Source of the DNA: Roseovarius mucosus
GTDB taxonomy: Bacteria > Pseudomonadota > Alphaproteobacteria > Rhodobacterales > Rhodobacteraceae
Reading direction: 5' to 3'
Assembly: GCF_002080415.1 (NCBI RefSeq)
Contig: NZ_CP020474.1
Span: 2,679,501 to 2,743,500 of the forward strand
Length of the DNA stretch: 64,000 bases
The notes under the pieces were generated by a model. The model was not told the origin of the DNA. It searched no databases and saw nothing but the letters and a program-made list of their open reading frames with translations. The translations under genes and the position numbers were made by a program. Shown here in pieces: positions 19,054 to 29,157 of the stretch (position 1 is the stretch's first letter; every line of letters starts with the position of its first letter).

Positions 19054-20297
19054 GCTTGCGCATCGCCTATCTGACCGGCGAATATCCCCGCGCCACCGAT
19101 ACCTTTATTCAGCGCGAAGTGGCGGCCCTGCGCGCCCGAGGCTTGACTGTCGAGACATGCTCGATCCGGCGCACGGGGCCAGAGCATCACACCGGACCCG
19201 AGCAGAAGACCGAGGCCGTGGGAACATTTCATGTTCTCGAAGCCGCCCTCTCGCCCCGGCATCTGATCGCGGCGCATCTGGCGGCGTGGCGCAGGCCGGG
19301 TGCATGGCTGCGCGCGCTGCGTTTGGCATGGCGCACCAGCCCCGGCGGGATCAAAGCCACGCTTTACCAGTTCATCTATCTGGCCGAAGCCGCCGTTCTG
19401 GCGGAGCATCTGCGCGCCCGTGGGCTGACGCATCTGCACAATCATATCGCCAAATCCAGCTGCACCGTGGCGATGCTCATGTCGGAAATGTCGGGTATTC
19501 CTTATAGTTTCACGCTGCACGGGCCGGATATTTTCTATGAGCCCTATCGCTGGCGGCTGGATGAAAAGATTGCGCGCGCGCGTTTCGTCGCCTGTATCAG
19601 TCATTTCGCCCGCTCTCAGGCCATGGCGTTTTCCGATCCGGAGCATTGGGGCAAGCTGCATATCGTCCATTGCGGTGTTGATCCGGCGCGGTATGAGCGC
19701 CCCGCTATGCCTGAACCGGCGCAGCTTTTGTTTGTGGGGCGGCTGGCGGGGGTCAAGGGCGTTCCGATGCTGCTGGACGCGGTGCGTGATCTGAGCGCCG
19801 ATCATCCCGCGCTGCATCTGACGTTGGTGGGGGATGGGCCAGAGCGCAGCAAACTAGAGCGGCGCGCCCGCGAAATGGGCCTGACATCGCGGATCACGTT
19901 TGCGGGCTATCGGTCACAGGCGGAGGTGGCGGATCTGCTGCAAACGGCGACGGCCTTGATCCTGCCCAGCTTTGCCGAAGGCGTGCCAGTCGTGTTGATG
20001 GAGGCGATGGCGGCACGGGTGCCGGTCGTGACAACCCGCATTGCAGGCGTGCCAGAGCTGGTCGAGGATGGGGTGAGCGGTCTTTTGGTGCCTCCGGGTG
20101 ATGCTCATGCCCTGCGCATGGCGATTGGGCGACTTCTCTATGATGCCCATCTGTGCCGCGATATGGGCGTGGCTGGGCGCGCACGGGTGCAAGCCGAATT
20201 CGCCTCGGACATCGAGGCGGCATGGCTGGCCGCTCTCTTTGAGGGGTATGCAGAGGGCGTGCCCCCCAAACACCTCAGACCGGAGGGGCAAGAATGA
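19050..20297 (+). CDS. GT4-family glycosyltransferase (WcaL/ExoL-like)
   Basis: A 415-residue retaining GT-B glycosyltransferase. The N-terminal half has YLTGEYPRATDTFIQREV, as in colanic-acid WcaL-type enzymes; the C-terminal half has LLFVGRLAGVKGVPMLL, the nucleotide-sugar site PSFAEGVPVVLMEAMA (E-x7-E) and IAGVPELVEDGVSGLLV. It probably transfers a sugar to the growing repeat unit on the cytoplasmic face. ATGA overlaps at both ends show tight coupling with its neighbours. Confidence 0.92.
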   Translation: MSLRIAYLTGEYPRATDTFIQREVAALRARGLTVETCSIRRTGPEHHTGPEQKTEAVGTFHVLEAALSPRHLIAAHLAAWRRPGAWLRALRLAWRTSPGGIKATLYQFIYLAEAAVLAEHLRARGLTHLHNHIAKSSCTVAMLMSEMSGIPYSFTLHGPDIFYEPYRWRLDEKIARARFVACISHFARSQAMAFSDPEHWGKLHIVHCGVDPARYERPAMPEPAQLLFVGRLAGVKGVPMLLDAVRDLSADHPALHLTLVGDGPERSKLERRAREMGLTSRITFAGYRSQAEVADLLQTATALILPSFAEGVPVVLMEAMAARVPVVTTRIAGVPELVEDGVSGLLVPPGDAHALRMAIGRLLYDAHLCRDMGVAGRARVQAEFASDIEAAWLAALFEGYAEGVPPKHLRPEGQE

Positions 20298-21253
20298 GAA
20301 TCGCCGTTGTCCTGATTGGCCGCAATGAAGGCGCGCGATTGGAGGCGAGCCTTGCGTCGCTCAGCGGGCAGGGGCTGCGGTTGGTCTATGTCGACAGCGG
20401 CTCAACCGATGGCAGCGTGGCGGCGGCACGCGCGGCGGGGGCTGAGGTGGTCGAATTGGATACAATGATGCCCTTTACCGCGGCGCGGGCACGCAACGCG
20501 GGCTTTGCCGCACTGTCCACAGACCTGCCCGACGCGGTGCAATTCATCGACGGCGATTGCATCGTGGTGCCGGGCTGGATCGACCGGGCTGCGGCGGCGC
20601 TGATGGCGGATGACAGCATCGGCCTTGTCACCGGCTGGCGGTCGGAAATCTACCCTGAGGCCTCGGTCTACAATGCGCTGTGCGATCACGAATGGCACCG
20701 GCCTGCGGGTGAGATCACAGCCTGCGGCGGCGATATGTTGCTGCGGGTCTCAGCCTTTCAAGGTGTTGGCGGCTTTGACGGCACAATCATCGCTTCTGAG
20801 GATGAAGAATTCTGCCAACGTCTGCGCAAGGCGGGTTGGCGGCTGATCCGCTTGGCCGAACCGATGACCCGGCATGATGCCGCGATGCGGACGTTTGGCC
20901 AATGGTGGCAGCGGGCAGCGCGCTCGGGGCATGGCTTTGCTCAGGTGGGAGAATTGCACCCCGGCTACTTTGCGCGGGAACGCGCACGGGTCTGGGTTTA
21001 TGGGCTGGCCCTGCCTTTGTTGGCGGTGGCAGGGCTTTTCTGGTTTCCATTGCTGGTCGGCGTTTTGTCGGCCTATGCGATGTCCTACGCCAAGACGGTG
21101 CAGGGGCTGCGCACCTCGGGGATGGACACGCGAAGCGCGCTGCATCAGGCGATTTTTCTCAGCCTATCCAAATTTCCAAATCTGATCGGCATGCTGACCT
21201 ACAAGCTGCGCAAATGGCGCGGCGCGTCGATGCAAATTATCGAGTATAAGTAA
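20294..21253 (+). CDS. GT2-family glycosyltransferase with C-terminal membrane segments
   Basis: A 319-residue GT-A enzyme. It shows LIGRNEGARLEASLASL, YVDSGSTDGS and the metal-binding DGD in FIDGDCIVVPGW, followed by the acceptor region EDEEFCQRLRKAGW. One or two hydrophobic segments near residues 235-265 should place it at the inner membrane. It belongs to the exopolysaccharide operon and follows the GT4 gene with an ATGA overlap. Confidence 0.91.
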   Translation: MRIAVVLIGRNEGARLEASLASLSGQGLRLVYVDSGSTDGSVAAARAAGAEVVELDTMMPFTAARARNAGFAALSTDLPDAVQFIDGDCIVVPGWIDRAAAALMADDSIGLVTGWRSEIYPEASVYNALCDHEWHRPAGEITACGGDMLLRVSAFQGVGGFDGTIIASEDEEFCQRLRKAGWRLIRLAEPMTRHDAAMRTFGQWWQRAARSGHGFAQVGELHPGYFARERARVWVYGLALPLLAVAGLFWFPLLVGVLSAYAMSYAKTVQGLRTSGMDTRSALHQAIFLSLSKFPNLIGMLTYKLRKWRGASMQIIEYK

Positions 21254-21261
21254 GGAAACCT

Positions 21262-23370
21262 GTGATGAGTAAAGCAATCAACGTGGGTCTCATCGGCGCG
21301 GGCTATATCGCGGGCTGGCATGCCGAGGCGCTCAAGCTGACGCCGGGTGTGCGGCTGGCGGCGGTTTGTGATCTGTCGACCTCCGCCGCCGAGGTCTTGG
21401 CTGCTGTGCATGGGGCGCGGGCCTTTACCGCGCTCGATGACATGATTGCAAGCGGCGCGGTCGAGGCGGTGCATATCCTTACGCCTCCCGATAGCCATGC
21501 GGTGCTGGCGCGCAAATGTCTGGCGGCGGGGCTGCATGTGCTGGTGGAAAAGCCGGTGGCCCTCTCGGGCGAAGAGACCGCCGGGATTGCCAGTGTTGCA
21601 CGGGCGGCAAACCGCCATTTTGCCGCCGGGCACAATTTCCTTGGGCTGCCCGGCTATCAACGCCTCAAGGCGCAGATCGGGCGCGGCGACTTGGGTCGTA
21701 TTTCCAGCGCCGAGATCACCTGGGCCTTGCCATTGGCCCCTTTGCGCTCTGGCCCTTATGGTCTCTGGCTCTTGCGCGAACCTCGTAATCTGTTGTTAGA
21801 GCTTGGGCCGCATCTTTTTGCCTTTGCGCATGACCTTTTTGGTTCAGTCACAGTTTCCGGGGTGTATCTGGGCAAGCCTGTGGCCCTACCGGGGGCTGGC
21901 GTACGACCGCAAAGCTGGCGGATCACGGCAGAGGCGGGCGGCGTTGATATCGCCTTTAACCTGCAATTGGTTGAGAGCGTTGATGATCGTTCTGTCACGC
22001 TACGCGGGTCTTCGGGTCTTGCGCGGTTGGATTACGCCGCCGATGTGCTGACTGTAACCCATGAGAACACCGCTGATCTGGTGCTCAACCCGTTCTTGCG
22101 CCAGATGGGCGCTGCTTGGGGTCACCTGCGCGAGGGCGTGGGCAATGCGGCGCGCCAGACCGGATCGCTGAATCGCAAATCACCCTATGCGCTTGGGTTT
22201 GTTGGCACATTTGAGGCGTTTTACACTGCCATTCGCGAGGGTAAGCCGCTTGATCCGCGGTTTGATGGCATGGCCGCAGAGGGTGTCATGCGTGCGATTG
22301 ATGCGGCTCTTGCGGTGATGCCCAATCAGGGCCGCGAGACATGGGCACCGCCCAAGGCGCAGCGCAATCCAAAGCCCACGGCGTTGGTGATCGGTGGCAC
22401 GGGATTTCTGGGTCGTGACCTGACGCGCGCCTTGGTGGCGCGCGGGCAGGATGTGCGGGTGCTGTCGCGCGGTGCGCATGGCCCGTTTGACGACCTTCCC
22501 GAGACTGTCGAGACCTGCGCGGTGTCTTTGCGCGATGAGGCAGGGCTGTGCCGCGCGATGGAGGGGATCAACGTCGTTTACAACCTCGCCCGCGCGCTTG
22601 GCACCACATGGGAGGACTGTCTGGACAATGACGTTGCCGTATCGGACCGTATTGCGCACGCAGCACTGGCTGCGGGGGTCAGGCGGTTCGTCTATACCGG
22701 CACGATTGCCTCTTATGACATGTCCAACCCGCAGACGGTCATCACCGAATCGACGCCCTTCGCGCAGGATATGACCGACCGCAATCTCTACGCCCGCTCC
22801 AAAGCGGAATGCGAGCGGCGGCTTTTGGAGATGCAGCGTGATCACGGCCTGCCACTGACCATCGCACGACCGGGTATTGTGGTGGGGCATGGCGGTCCGT
22901 TGCAACATTGGGGCATTGGGCGTTGGCATGGGGCGGGTGCTGTGCGGCTTTGGGGGACGGGGGATAACCCCCTGCCTTTCGTTCTGATCGGCGACGTTTC
23001 CGACGCGCTGATCCGCATGGGCGAAAGTGTGGCCGCGCCGGGGCACTCCTTTAACCTCGTCGGCGATGTTCCCCTGACAGCGCGCACATACTTTAATGCC
23101 ATCCATATGCGGTTGGGTGCGGGAATTCGCGTGAGTTCGGGCAATCTGACGGCGATGTGGGCGGCGGATGCGGTCAAATCGGCGCTCAAGACCTATGCCC
23201 TTCGCCGCCCCGGTGTGATCCGGGCCTCGTTGCGCGACTGGCAATCGCGGGCGCATTACGCGCAGTTCGACAACGCCAAGCCCAAGGCGCTGTTGGGCTG
23301 GAAACCGGTGTCGAACCGCGAAGAATTCTTGCAAGAGGCCGTGGACCGTGCCGGGCTGATTGGGTTCTGA
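21262..23370 (+). CDS. Gfo/Idh/MocA oxidoreductase fused to NAD-dependent epimerase
   Basis: A 702-residue two-domain enzyme. Residues 1-360 are a Gfo/Idh/MocA oxidoreductase (VGLIGAGYIAGWHAEAL, catalytic EKPVALSGEE, DLFGSV in the C-terminal half). After a short Pro/Lys linker (about 361-375), residues 376-702 are an extended SDR (ALVIGGTGFLGRDLTRAL, VYNLARALG, TGTIASYD, and YARSKAECE as YxxxK). Both nucleotide-binding motifs and both active sites look intact. The fusion joins the same two activities found as separate genes at 17009 and 18154, and suggests substrate handover in making one unusual sugar. Start eight bases after the GT2 stop, with AAGGAAA before it. Confidence 0.9.
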   Translation: MMSKAINVGLIGAGYIAGWHAEALKLTPGVRLAAVCDLSTSAAEVLAAVHGARAFTALDDMIASGAVEAVHILTPPDSHAVLARKCLAAGLHVLVEKPVALSGEETAGIASVARAANRHFAAGHNFLGLPGYQRLKAQIGRGDLGRISSAEITWALPLAPLRSGPYGLWLLREPRNLLLELGPHLFAFAHDLFGSVTVSGVYLGKPVALPGAGVRPQSWRITAEAGGVDIAFNLQLVESVDDRSVTLRGSSGLARLDYAADVLTVTHENTADLVLNPFLRQMGAAWGHLREGVGNAARQTGSLNRKSPYALGFVGTFEAFYTAIREGKPLDPRFDGMAAEGVMRAIDAALAVMPNQGRETWAPPKAQRNPKPTALVIGGTGFLGRDLTRALVARGQDVRVLSRGAHGPFDDLPETVETCAVSLRDEAGLCRAMEGINVVYNLARALGTTWEDCLDNDVAVSDRIAHAALAAGVRRFVYTGTIASYDMSNPQTVITESTPFAQDMTDRNLYARSKAECERRLLEMQRDHGLPLTIARPGIVVGHGGPLQHWGIGRWHGAGAVRLWGTGDNPLPFVLIGDVSDALIRMGESVAAPGHSFNLVGDVPLTARTYFNAIHMRLGAGIRVSSGNLTAMWAADAVKSALKTYALRRPGVIRASLRDWQSRAHYAQFDNAKPKALLGWKPVSNREEFLQEAVDRAGLIGF

Positions 23371-23462
23371 ACAAGGAGATGGGGCATATAATCCTGCGGT
23401 TTTGGTCGCATTGTTGCCGGAATCTCTGGGCATACCCGTTCCAACGGGCAGGAGACCTTGCA

Positions 23463-23536
23463 ATGGCAGGACAGGCCATCCTTAGCAGATACACAGGCGC
23501 GCGCCTTGGCGCGGGGCTGTGCCGTGGGATGTGGTC

Positions 23537-23540
<4 letters not shown>
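23463..23540 (+). CDS. Possible 25-residue leader peptide before the BY-kinase
   Basis: A short frame ([20 protein letters not shown]...) begins at an ATG eight bases after GGAG and ends in TGA overlapping the kinase ATG (TCATGA). The spacing and overlap suggest that translation of this frame could deliver ribosomes to the kinase start, which has no good ribosome site of its own. No known family. It may be chance. Confidence 0.25.
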
Positions 23541-24648
<1,108 letters not shown>

Positions 24649-24670
24649 TCGGGGCCAAGTGATGCCGGCG

Positions 24671-25591
24671 CTACCCGCCCCCCTGCGGATGAGCGCGGGC
24701 GTAGACCTCCATCAGTCGGGCGGTGTCAACGCCCGTATAGGCCTGTGTGGTCGAGAGCGAGGCATGCCCCAAAAGTTCCTGAATGGCACGTAGGTCGCCA
24801 CCCGCATTCAAAAGATGCGTTGCAAAGCTGTGGCGCATGGCGTGGGGCGTGGCGGTGGCGGGCAGGCCAAGCTGCGCGCGGGCCTGTTCCATAACCTTCT
24901 GGATCAGGCGCGGGCTGAGCGCACCGCCGCGAGCTCCCAAGAAAAGTGGGCCATTGCGAGGGATGTCATAGGGGCAGAGGCGGGCATACTGTGCCACCGC
25001 CGCGCGGGCAGGCTCGATCACCGGCACCAGCCGTTCCTTGCCGCCTTTGCCGATGATGCGCAAAACCTGCCCCAGCGGCAGGTCTGCGCCGGTTAAGCTC
25101 AGCGCTTCGGATATCCGCAACCCGCAGCCATAGAGCAGGGTCACGACCGCCTGATCCCGTGCGGCGATCCATGGCGTGAGGCTCTGCGCGTCGAGCGTAT
25201 TGATCATGTCCGATGCTGCTTCGGGCGAAAGGGGGCGGGGTAATTTGCGCTGGAATTTCGGCGAACGTGTTGCGAGAACGGCGGTTGGTTCAAACCCTTC
25301 GCGCTCGGACAGCCAGCGATAGAAACTCTTGACCGCCGAGAGTTTCCGCGCGAGCGAGCGAGGCCCGACATCGCCGCCACGGGTATGGGCCATCCAGGCC
25401 CGCATGTCAGAGGTGGTGATGCGAGAGAGCGCGCCCAAGCCCTGTATTTCGCCATTGTGCAGTGTCATGAAGCGCAGGAAGTCGCCAACATCGCGCGCAT
25501 AGGCATCAATTGTATTGGCGGCGGCCCCCTTGAGCGCCTTTTGCGTGGCCAGCCATGTCGACAGCGCGTCGCGGGCGGCCTCTGAGATCAT
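24671..25591 (-). CDS. xerC: Tyrosine recombinase XerC
   Basis: A 306-residue site-specific recombinase that resolves chromosome dimers at dif. The full catalytic set is present: Arg159 (GCGLRISEAL), Lys185 (GKGGKERLVPV), His250 and Arg253 (HAMRHSFATHLL), His276 (LGHASLSTT) and Tyr285 (QAYTGVD). The N-terminal SAM-like core-binding domain (residues 1-110) is present. The ATG at 25591 overlaps the DUF484 stop (ATGA); the longer upstream frame is a shadow. A DUF484-XerC pair is common in proteobacteria, which favours housekeeping XerC over an integrase. Confidence 0.95.
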   Translation of the reverse strand: MISEAARDALSTWLATQKALKGAAANTIDAYARDVGDFLRFMTLHNGEIQGLGALSRITTSDMRAWMAHTRGGDVGPRSLARKLSAVKSFYRWLSEREGFEPTAVLATRSPKFQRKLPRPLSPEAASDMINTLDAQSLTPWIAARDQAVVTLLYGCGLRISEALSLTGADLPLGQVLRIIGKGGKERLVPVIEPARAAVAQYARLCPYDIPRNGPLFLGARGGALSPRLIQKVMEQARAQLGLPATATPHAMRHSFATHLLNAGGDLRAIQELLGHASLSTTQAYTGVDTARLMEVYARAHPQGGG

Positions 25592-26295
25592 GACAGCCAG
25601 CGGCGCATGGTGCGCTCGAAAACTCCCGCGAAAAAGGCCAACAAATCCGTGCCCTGTTGCGGGCTGAACTGATGCGGGTCTTCGGCCCCCATGGCGAGCA
25701 TGCCGGGCAGACGGTCTGCACCGAAATCGAGCAATAGGCACGCCTCGGAGCGCAGATAGGGTGCCTCGCGGCCATAGACGCGCATGTCACCCTCCTCAAT
25801 CTGGCGCAGGGTCACCTGACGCGCGGGCACATCGCGACTGCCGATGAGATAGGATCTGATAAAGCCGGGTTCGGCGACCGACAAAACATCGCCGAGACGG
25901 CGCACCGCGGGATCGCTGTCATTTTGCACGGATTCGAGCACGAGGCGCACGGCGTCCACCCGCAGGATATGCGCCACTTCGCCGCCAAGATCCCGTAGGA
26001 AGGTTTCAAATTCGACGGGGTCAAGCATGCGCAAGATGGCGCGATGCACCTGATTGGTGCCCGCAAGGTTTTCATAAGCCGCCGCGATCACCGAGCGATG
26101 CGTGTCTTCAAGCCGGTCAAGCCGCGCTTCGAGCCTATCCATCGCAATGCCGCGCAGGTCCACGATATTGCCGCCCATCGCCCGCTCGTTGGCGGCGATC
26201 AGGGCACGCATCAGATCTTGATCCTCGAGGATCAGATCGGGTTGCGCGATGATATGTTCGCGCAGGGCATCATTCATTTCGGGCTTGCTGCTCAT
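25588..26295 (-). CDS. DUF484 family protein
   Basis: A 235-residue cytoplasmic protein of the DUF484 family, a GAF-like fold of unknown biochemical role. Seen are the typical N-terminal stretch LREHIIAQPDLILEDQDLMRALIAANE, a helical linker with Arg-rich coil (RLEARLDRLEDTHR), and a C-terminal GAF-like part ending EAPYLRSEACLLLDFG, then a FSPQQGTDLLAFFAGVFE segment. It sits directly upstream of xerC and overlaps it, as in many proteobacteria. Confidence 0.88.
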   Translation of the reverse strand: MSSKPEMNDALREHIIAQPDLILEDQDLMRALIAANERAMGGNIVDLRGIAMDRLEARLDRLEDTHRSVIAAAYENLAGTNQVHRAILRMLDPVEFETFLRDLGGEVAHILRVDAVRLVLESVQNDSDPAVRRLGDVLSVAEPGFIRSYLIGSRDVPARQVTLRQIEEGDMRVYGREAPYLRSEACLLLDFGADRLPGMLAMGAEDPHQFSPQQGTDLLAFFAGVFERTMRRWLS

Positions 26296-26371
26296 TCCGA
26301 CCTCTTTCGGGTTTGCAGCACCTTAACAGATGCAAAAATAATATGCCGCAAGAAAATGCAGCGGCGGCAAG

Positions 26372-27043
26372 TCAACGGATCGGCCGCGCGGTATAGAGCA
26401 CCTGACCGCGCGGCAGGCGCAGGGGGCTGCGCGCCGCCTGCCAGCCGGTGACATGGGCCATATGGTCCACATCCTCGGGCAGGATGTGATAGGGCGGGCG
26501 GGTGTCATGGGTCACAACGCCGTCCGGTTGACGATAAGCTGTGGCGGCATGCGTGGCGTCCGGGGCAAGGAAGAGGGTAAAGAAAAACGCCTCGAGCCGG
26601 TCAAAGCGGCGCAGATTGGTCAGCGCGCGCCGCAGATGCGCCATGGGCAGATGCGGGAACACCGCAAACGCTATGGCATGGGTGATGCACCCCGGCACGC
26701 CGGGATAGTCGAACCGGGTATCTTCGATCAGGTGACCGGGGCTGAGGCGTGCGGGGTCTGTCAGCTCTGCCGCATGCCCTGCGAGCATAAGGGCGCGCGA
26801 GGCATCCGTGGCCCAGTAATGCCCCGGCTCGAGATAGGGCACCGCCTTGCATCCCAGCCGCAATGATCCTGCGCCGATGTCCAGCAGGTGATGATGCGGC
26901 AAGAGGCCCGCATCGCGCAAAAGCGTCATCTGCACCCGCCCGGTTTCCTCCCACCGTCCGCCCACCACGTCACGATGCCGCCCGGCGGCAATCGCCTCGG
27001 CGTGAAAGCCGTCCACGTCATAGGGGTTTTGCGGGGCTTTCAT
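26372..27043 (-). CDS. Class I SAM-dependent methyltransferase
   Basis: A 223-residue protein with a class I methyltransferase motif I (LLDIGAGSLRLGCKAVPYL), an acidic post-I region (WATDASRALMLAG) and a motif IV-like ITHAIAFAVFPHLP. The substrate is unknown. The ATG at 27043 overlaps the TRAP permease stop (ATGA), so it belongs to the same transcript; the much longer frame upstream is a shadow of the permease. Its coupling to a TAXI-TRAP importer may mean it modifies the imported compound, but that is speculation. Confidence 0.78.
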   Translation of the reverse strand: MKAPQNPYDVDGFHAEAIAAGRHRDVVGGRWEETGRVQMTLLRDAGLLPHHHLLDIGAGSLRLGCKAVPYLEPGHYWATDASRALMLAGHAAELTDPARLSPGHLIEDTRFDYPGVPGCITHAIAFAVFPHLPMAHLRRALTNLRRFDRLEAFFFTLFLAPDATHAATAYRQPDGVVTHDTRPPYHILPEDVDHMAHVTGWQAARSPLRLPRGQVLYTARPIR

Positions 27044-29073
27044 TCGGGCAATGCCGCGCTGAGGCGCGCTTTGCGCCATTGCAAGACGAGGATGGGTGAC
27101 CAGAGCAAGAGGCCAATTGCCATGGTCATAAGCCCGGGCGCGATGAAGAGAAGCGAGGTCAGCCCCACGGCCCAACGTTCCCATCCGCGCATTGGGGCAA
27201 GCAGATAACCGGAAAAGGCTGCTCCGAGCCCGCCAATCCCAAGCATCGCGCCTATCAAGGTGATGGAAAAGGCGGACCATGTGAACCCATCCGTCACCAG
27301 CAAGAGAGCTGGTGAATAGACAAACACGAAAGGCACCAGCGCTTTGGCGATGCCGAGACGAAACGCGGTGTTGCCAGTGCGAAACGGATTGGACCCGGCG
27401 ATGCCTGCCGCCGCATAGGCCGCAAGCGCCACAGGGGGTGTGATATCGGCCAGAACGCCGTAGTAGAAGACAAAGAAATGCGCCACCAGTGGCTCGACCT
27501 GCAACTGCGCGAGGGCAGGCGCTGCGACCGCCACAAGGATGATATATGTGGCTGTCGTTGGAATGCCTGCGCCCATGATGATGCAGGATACCGCGATCAG
27601 GATGAGCGAAACAAAGAGCGCCCATTGTTGCAGGCTGAAGTAACTGAGTAACCACATTTCGCTGAGCATTGCGCCCATGTCGGTTGCGGTTTGCACCACC
27701 ACATAGCCCAGACGAAAGCCGACGCCCGTGAGGGTGACAACGCCGACGACCACGCCCACCGTGGCGGCGGCGGCCCCCACAGCCAGCGTGTTGCGCGCGC
27801 CGTCCGCCAAGGCCTGCCACAGGTCGCGCAGCGTCAACCGATTGACCGGGTTGAGAATGCCCACCACGACACAGGCGATGATACCATAGACAGCGGCGAA
27901 ATCAGGCGTCTTGCCGCTGAGGATCAGGTAGACAAGGATGCCAAGTGGGATGATCGACAGCCAGTGCTGGCGCAGCACCAAACCCGCGTTGGGCAGTTCA
28001 TCGGCGCGCAATCCGCGCAGGCCCAGCTTGCGCGCCTCAAGATGCACCATGATGAAGATGCCGAAATAGTGCAGCATGGCCGGGAAAAGGGCCGCCGCCA
28101 GAATGTCACGCAGCGGGATTTCCAGATATTCCACCATGATAAAGGCTGCTGCGCCCAAAATCGGTGGGGTGATCTGGCCGCCGGTCGACGAAGTGGCCTC
28201 GACCGCGCCTGCAAAATGGGCGGGATAGCCAACGCGCTTCATCGCCGGGATGGTGAGCGCGCCGGTGGTCACGGTATTGGCGATGGACGAGCCCGAGATG
28301 GTCCCCATGAAGGCCGAGGAAAAGATCGCCACCTTTGCCGGGCCACCGGCGTAACGGCCAGCGATGACCATCGCGAGGTCGATGAACAACTGGCCAAGGC
28401 CGATGCGCGTGGCCAGCACGCCAAAGAGGATGAAGAGGAACACATATTGCGCCATCACACCGATGGCGATGCCGTAGATGCCTTGGTTGGTCATGTAGAG
28501 GTGATTGATCAACCCTTCCCAACTGGCCCCGCCATGTTTGAGCGCGCCGGGGGCGTAGGGGCCGAAAATGGCGAAGGCCACAAACACAAGTGCGATGATC
28601 GGCAGGGTCGGACCGACTGAGCGGCGCGTAGCCTCGAGCGTCAGCACAAAAAGGGCCGTGCCCATCAGCACATCCAGCTCTGAAGGGTTGCCAACCCGGA
28701 CCGAGAGCGCGGCAGGGGGCAAGAGAGGCAGGTACATCGCCGCCGCCACCGCCATGATTGCAAAAACCAGATCGAGAAGCGGCACGCCGGAAATCCGATA
28801 CCATGTTGACGCGGGCAAGGCGGTGCTGGTGCTGCGCCGCCATGAAAAGAGCAGGAACACGAGGCCCAACACGAAGGACAGGTGAATGCCCCGGTGCAGC
28901 ACTTCGCGCACAAGGCCAAAGCCCGAGGCGTAGAAATGATAGGCCGACATCGCCACAAGGCAGACCGAGACCAGAATGGCAATGCCGCGCCCGGTGGGGC
29001 GAAACGCCAGTTCGGGATCGTATTTGCGTTCGATCTCGTGCAGCTCTTCGGCGGTGAGGTCGGGATCGGCCAT
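27040..29073 (-). CDS. TAXI-TRAP transporter fused permease (DctQM)
   Basis: A 677-residue integral membrane protein joining the small (DctQ-like) and large (DctM-like) TRAP permease subunits, as in most TAXI-type systems. There are roughly 16-18 hydrophobic segments. Conserved large-subunit motifs include VTTGALTIPAMKRVGYPAHFAGAVEA and STGGQITPPILGAAAFIM, then GAGIPTTATYIILVAVAAPAL. Uptake is driven by a sodium or proton gradient together with the periplasmic binding protein encoded just upstream. A hairpin between the two genes may lower its expression relative to the binding protein. Confidence 0.93.
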   Translation of the reverse strand: MADPDLTAEELHEIERKYDPELAFRPTGRGIAILVSVCLVAMSAYHFYASGFGLVREVLHRGIHLSFVLGLVFLLFSWRRSTSTALPASTWYRISGVPLLDLVFAIMAVAAAMYLPLLPPAALSVRVGNPSELDVLMGTALFVLTLEATRRSVGPTLPIIALVFVAFAIFGPYAPGALKHGGASWEGLINHLYMTNQGIYGIAIGVMAQYVFLFILFGVLATRIGLGQLFIDLAMVIAGRYAGGPAKVAIFSSAFMGTISGSSIANTVTTGALTIPAMKRVGYPAHFAGAVEATSSTGGQITPPILGAAAFIMVEYLEIPLRDILAAALFPAMLHYFGIFIMVHLEARKLGLRGLRADELPNAGLVLRQHWLSIIPLGILVYLILSGKTPDFAAVYGIIACVVVGILNPVNRLTLRDLWQALADGARNTLAVGAAAATVGVVVGVVTLTGVGFRLGYVVVQTATDMGAMLSEMWLLSYFSLQQWALFVSLILIAVSCIIMGAGIPTTATYIILVAVAAPALAQLQVEPLVAHFFVFYYGVLADITPPVALAAYAAAGIAGSNPFRTGNTAFRLGIAKALVPFVFVYSPALLLVTDGFTWSAFSITLIGAMLGIGGLGAAFSGYLLAPMRGWERWAVGLTSLLFIAPGLMTMAIGLLLWSPILVLQWRKARLSAALPE

Positions 29074-29100
29074 AGGGTCTGTCCTGCTGTGGGGGGCGAA

Positions 29101-29139
29101 AAGGAAATCCCGGCCACCGGGGTGCGGCGGCCGGGATTT
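29101..29139 (-). terminator. Hairpin with T-rich tail between TAXI binding protein and permease
   Basis: A perfect 11-base-pair stem (29105-29115 with 29129-29139, 13-base loop) lies 18 bases past the binding-protein stop. On the minus strand the stem is followed by CCTTTTCGCC. It can act as a partial terminator or protect the upstream mRNA, so that binding protein is made in excess over permease. Confidence 0.6.
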
Positions 29140-29157
29140 GGGGTCAGGCGCGGCGGA

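Noticed and set aside
24671..25591. Phage or island integrase
   Set aside because: The DUF484-overlapping position and full XerC motifs fit the chromosomal recombinase; no attachment site or phage genes are nearby.
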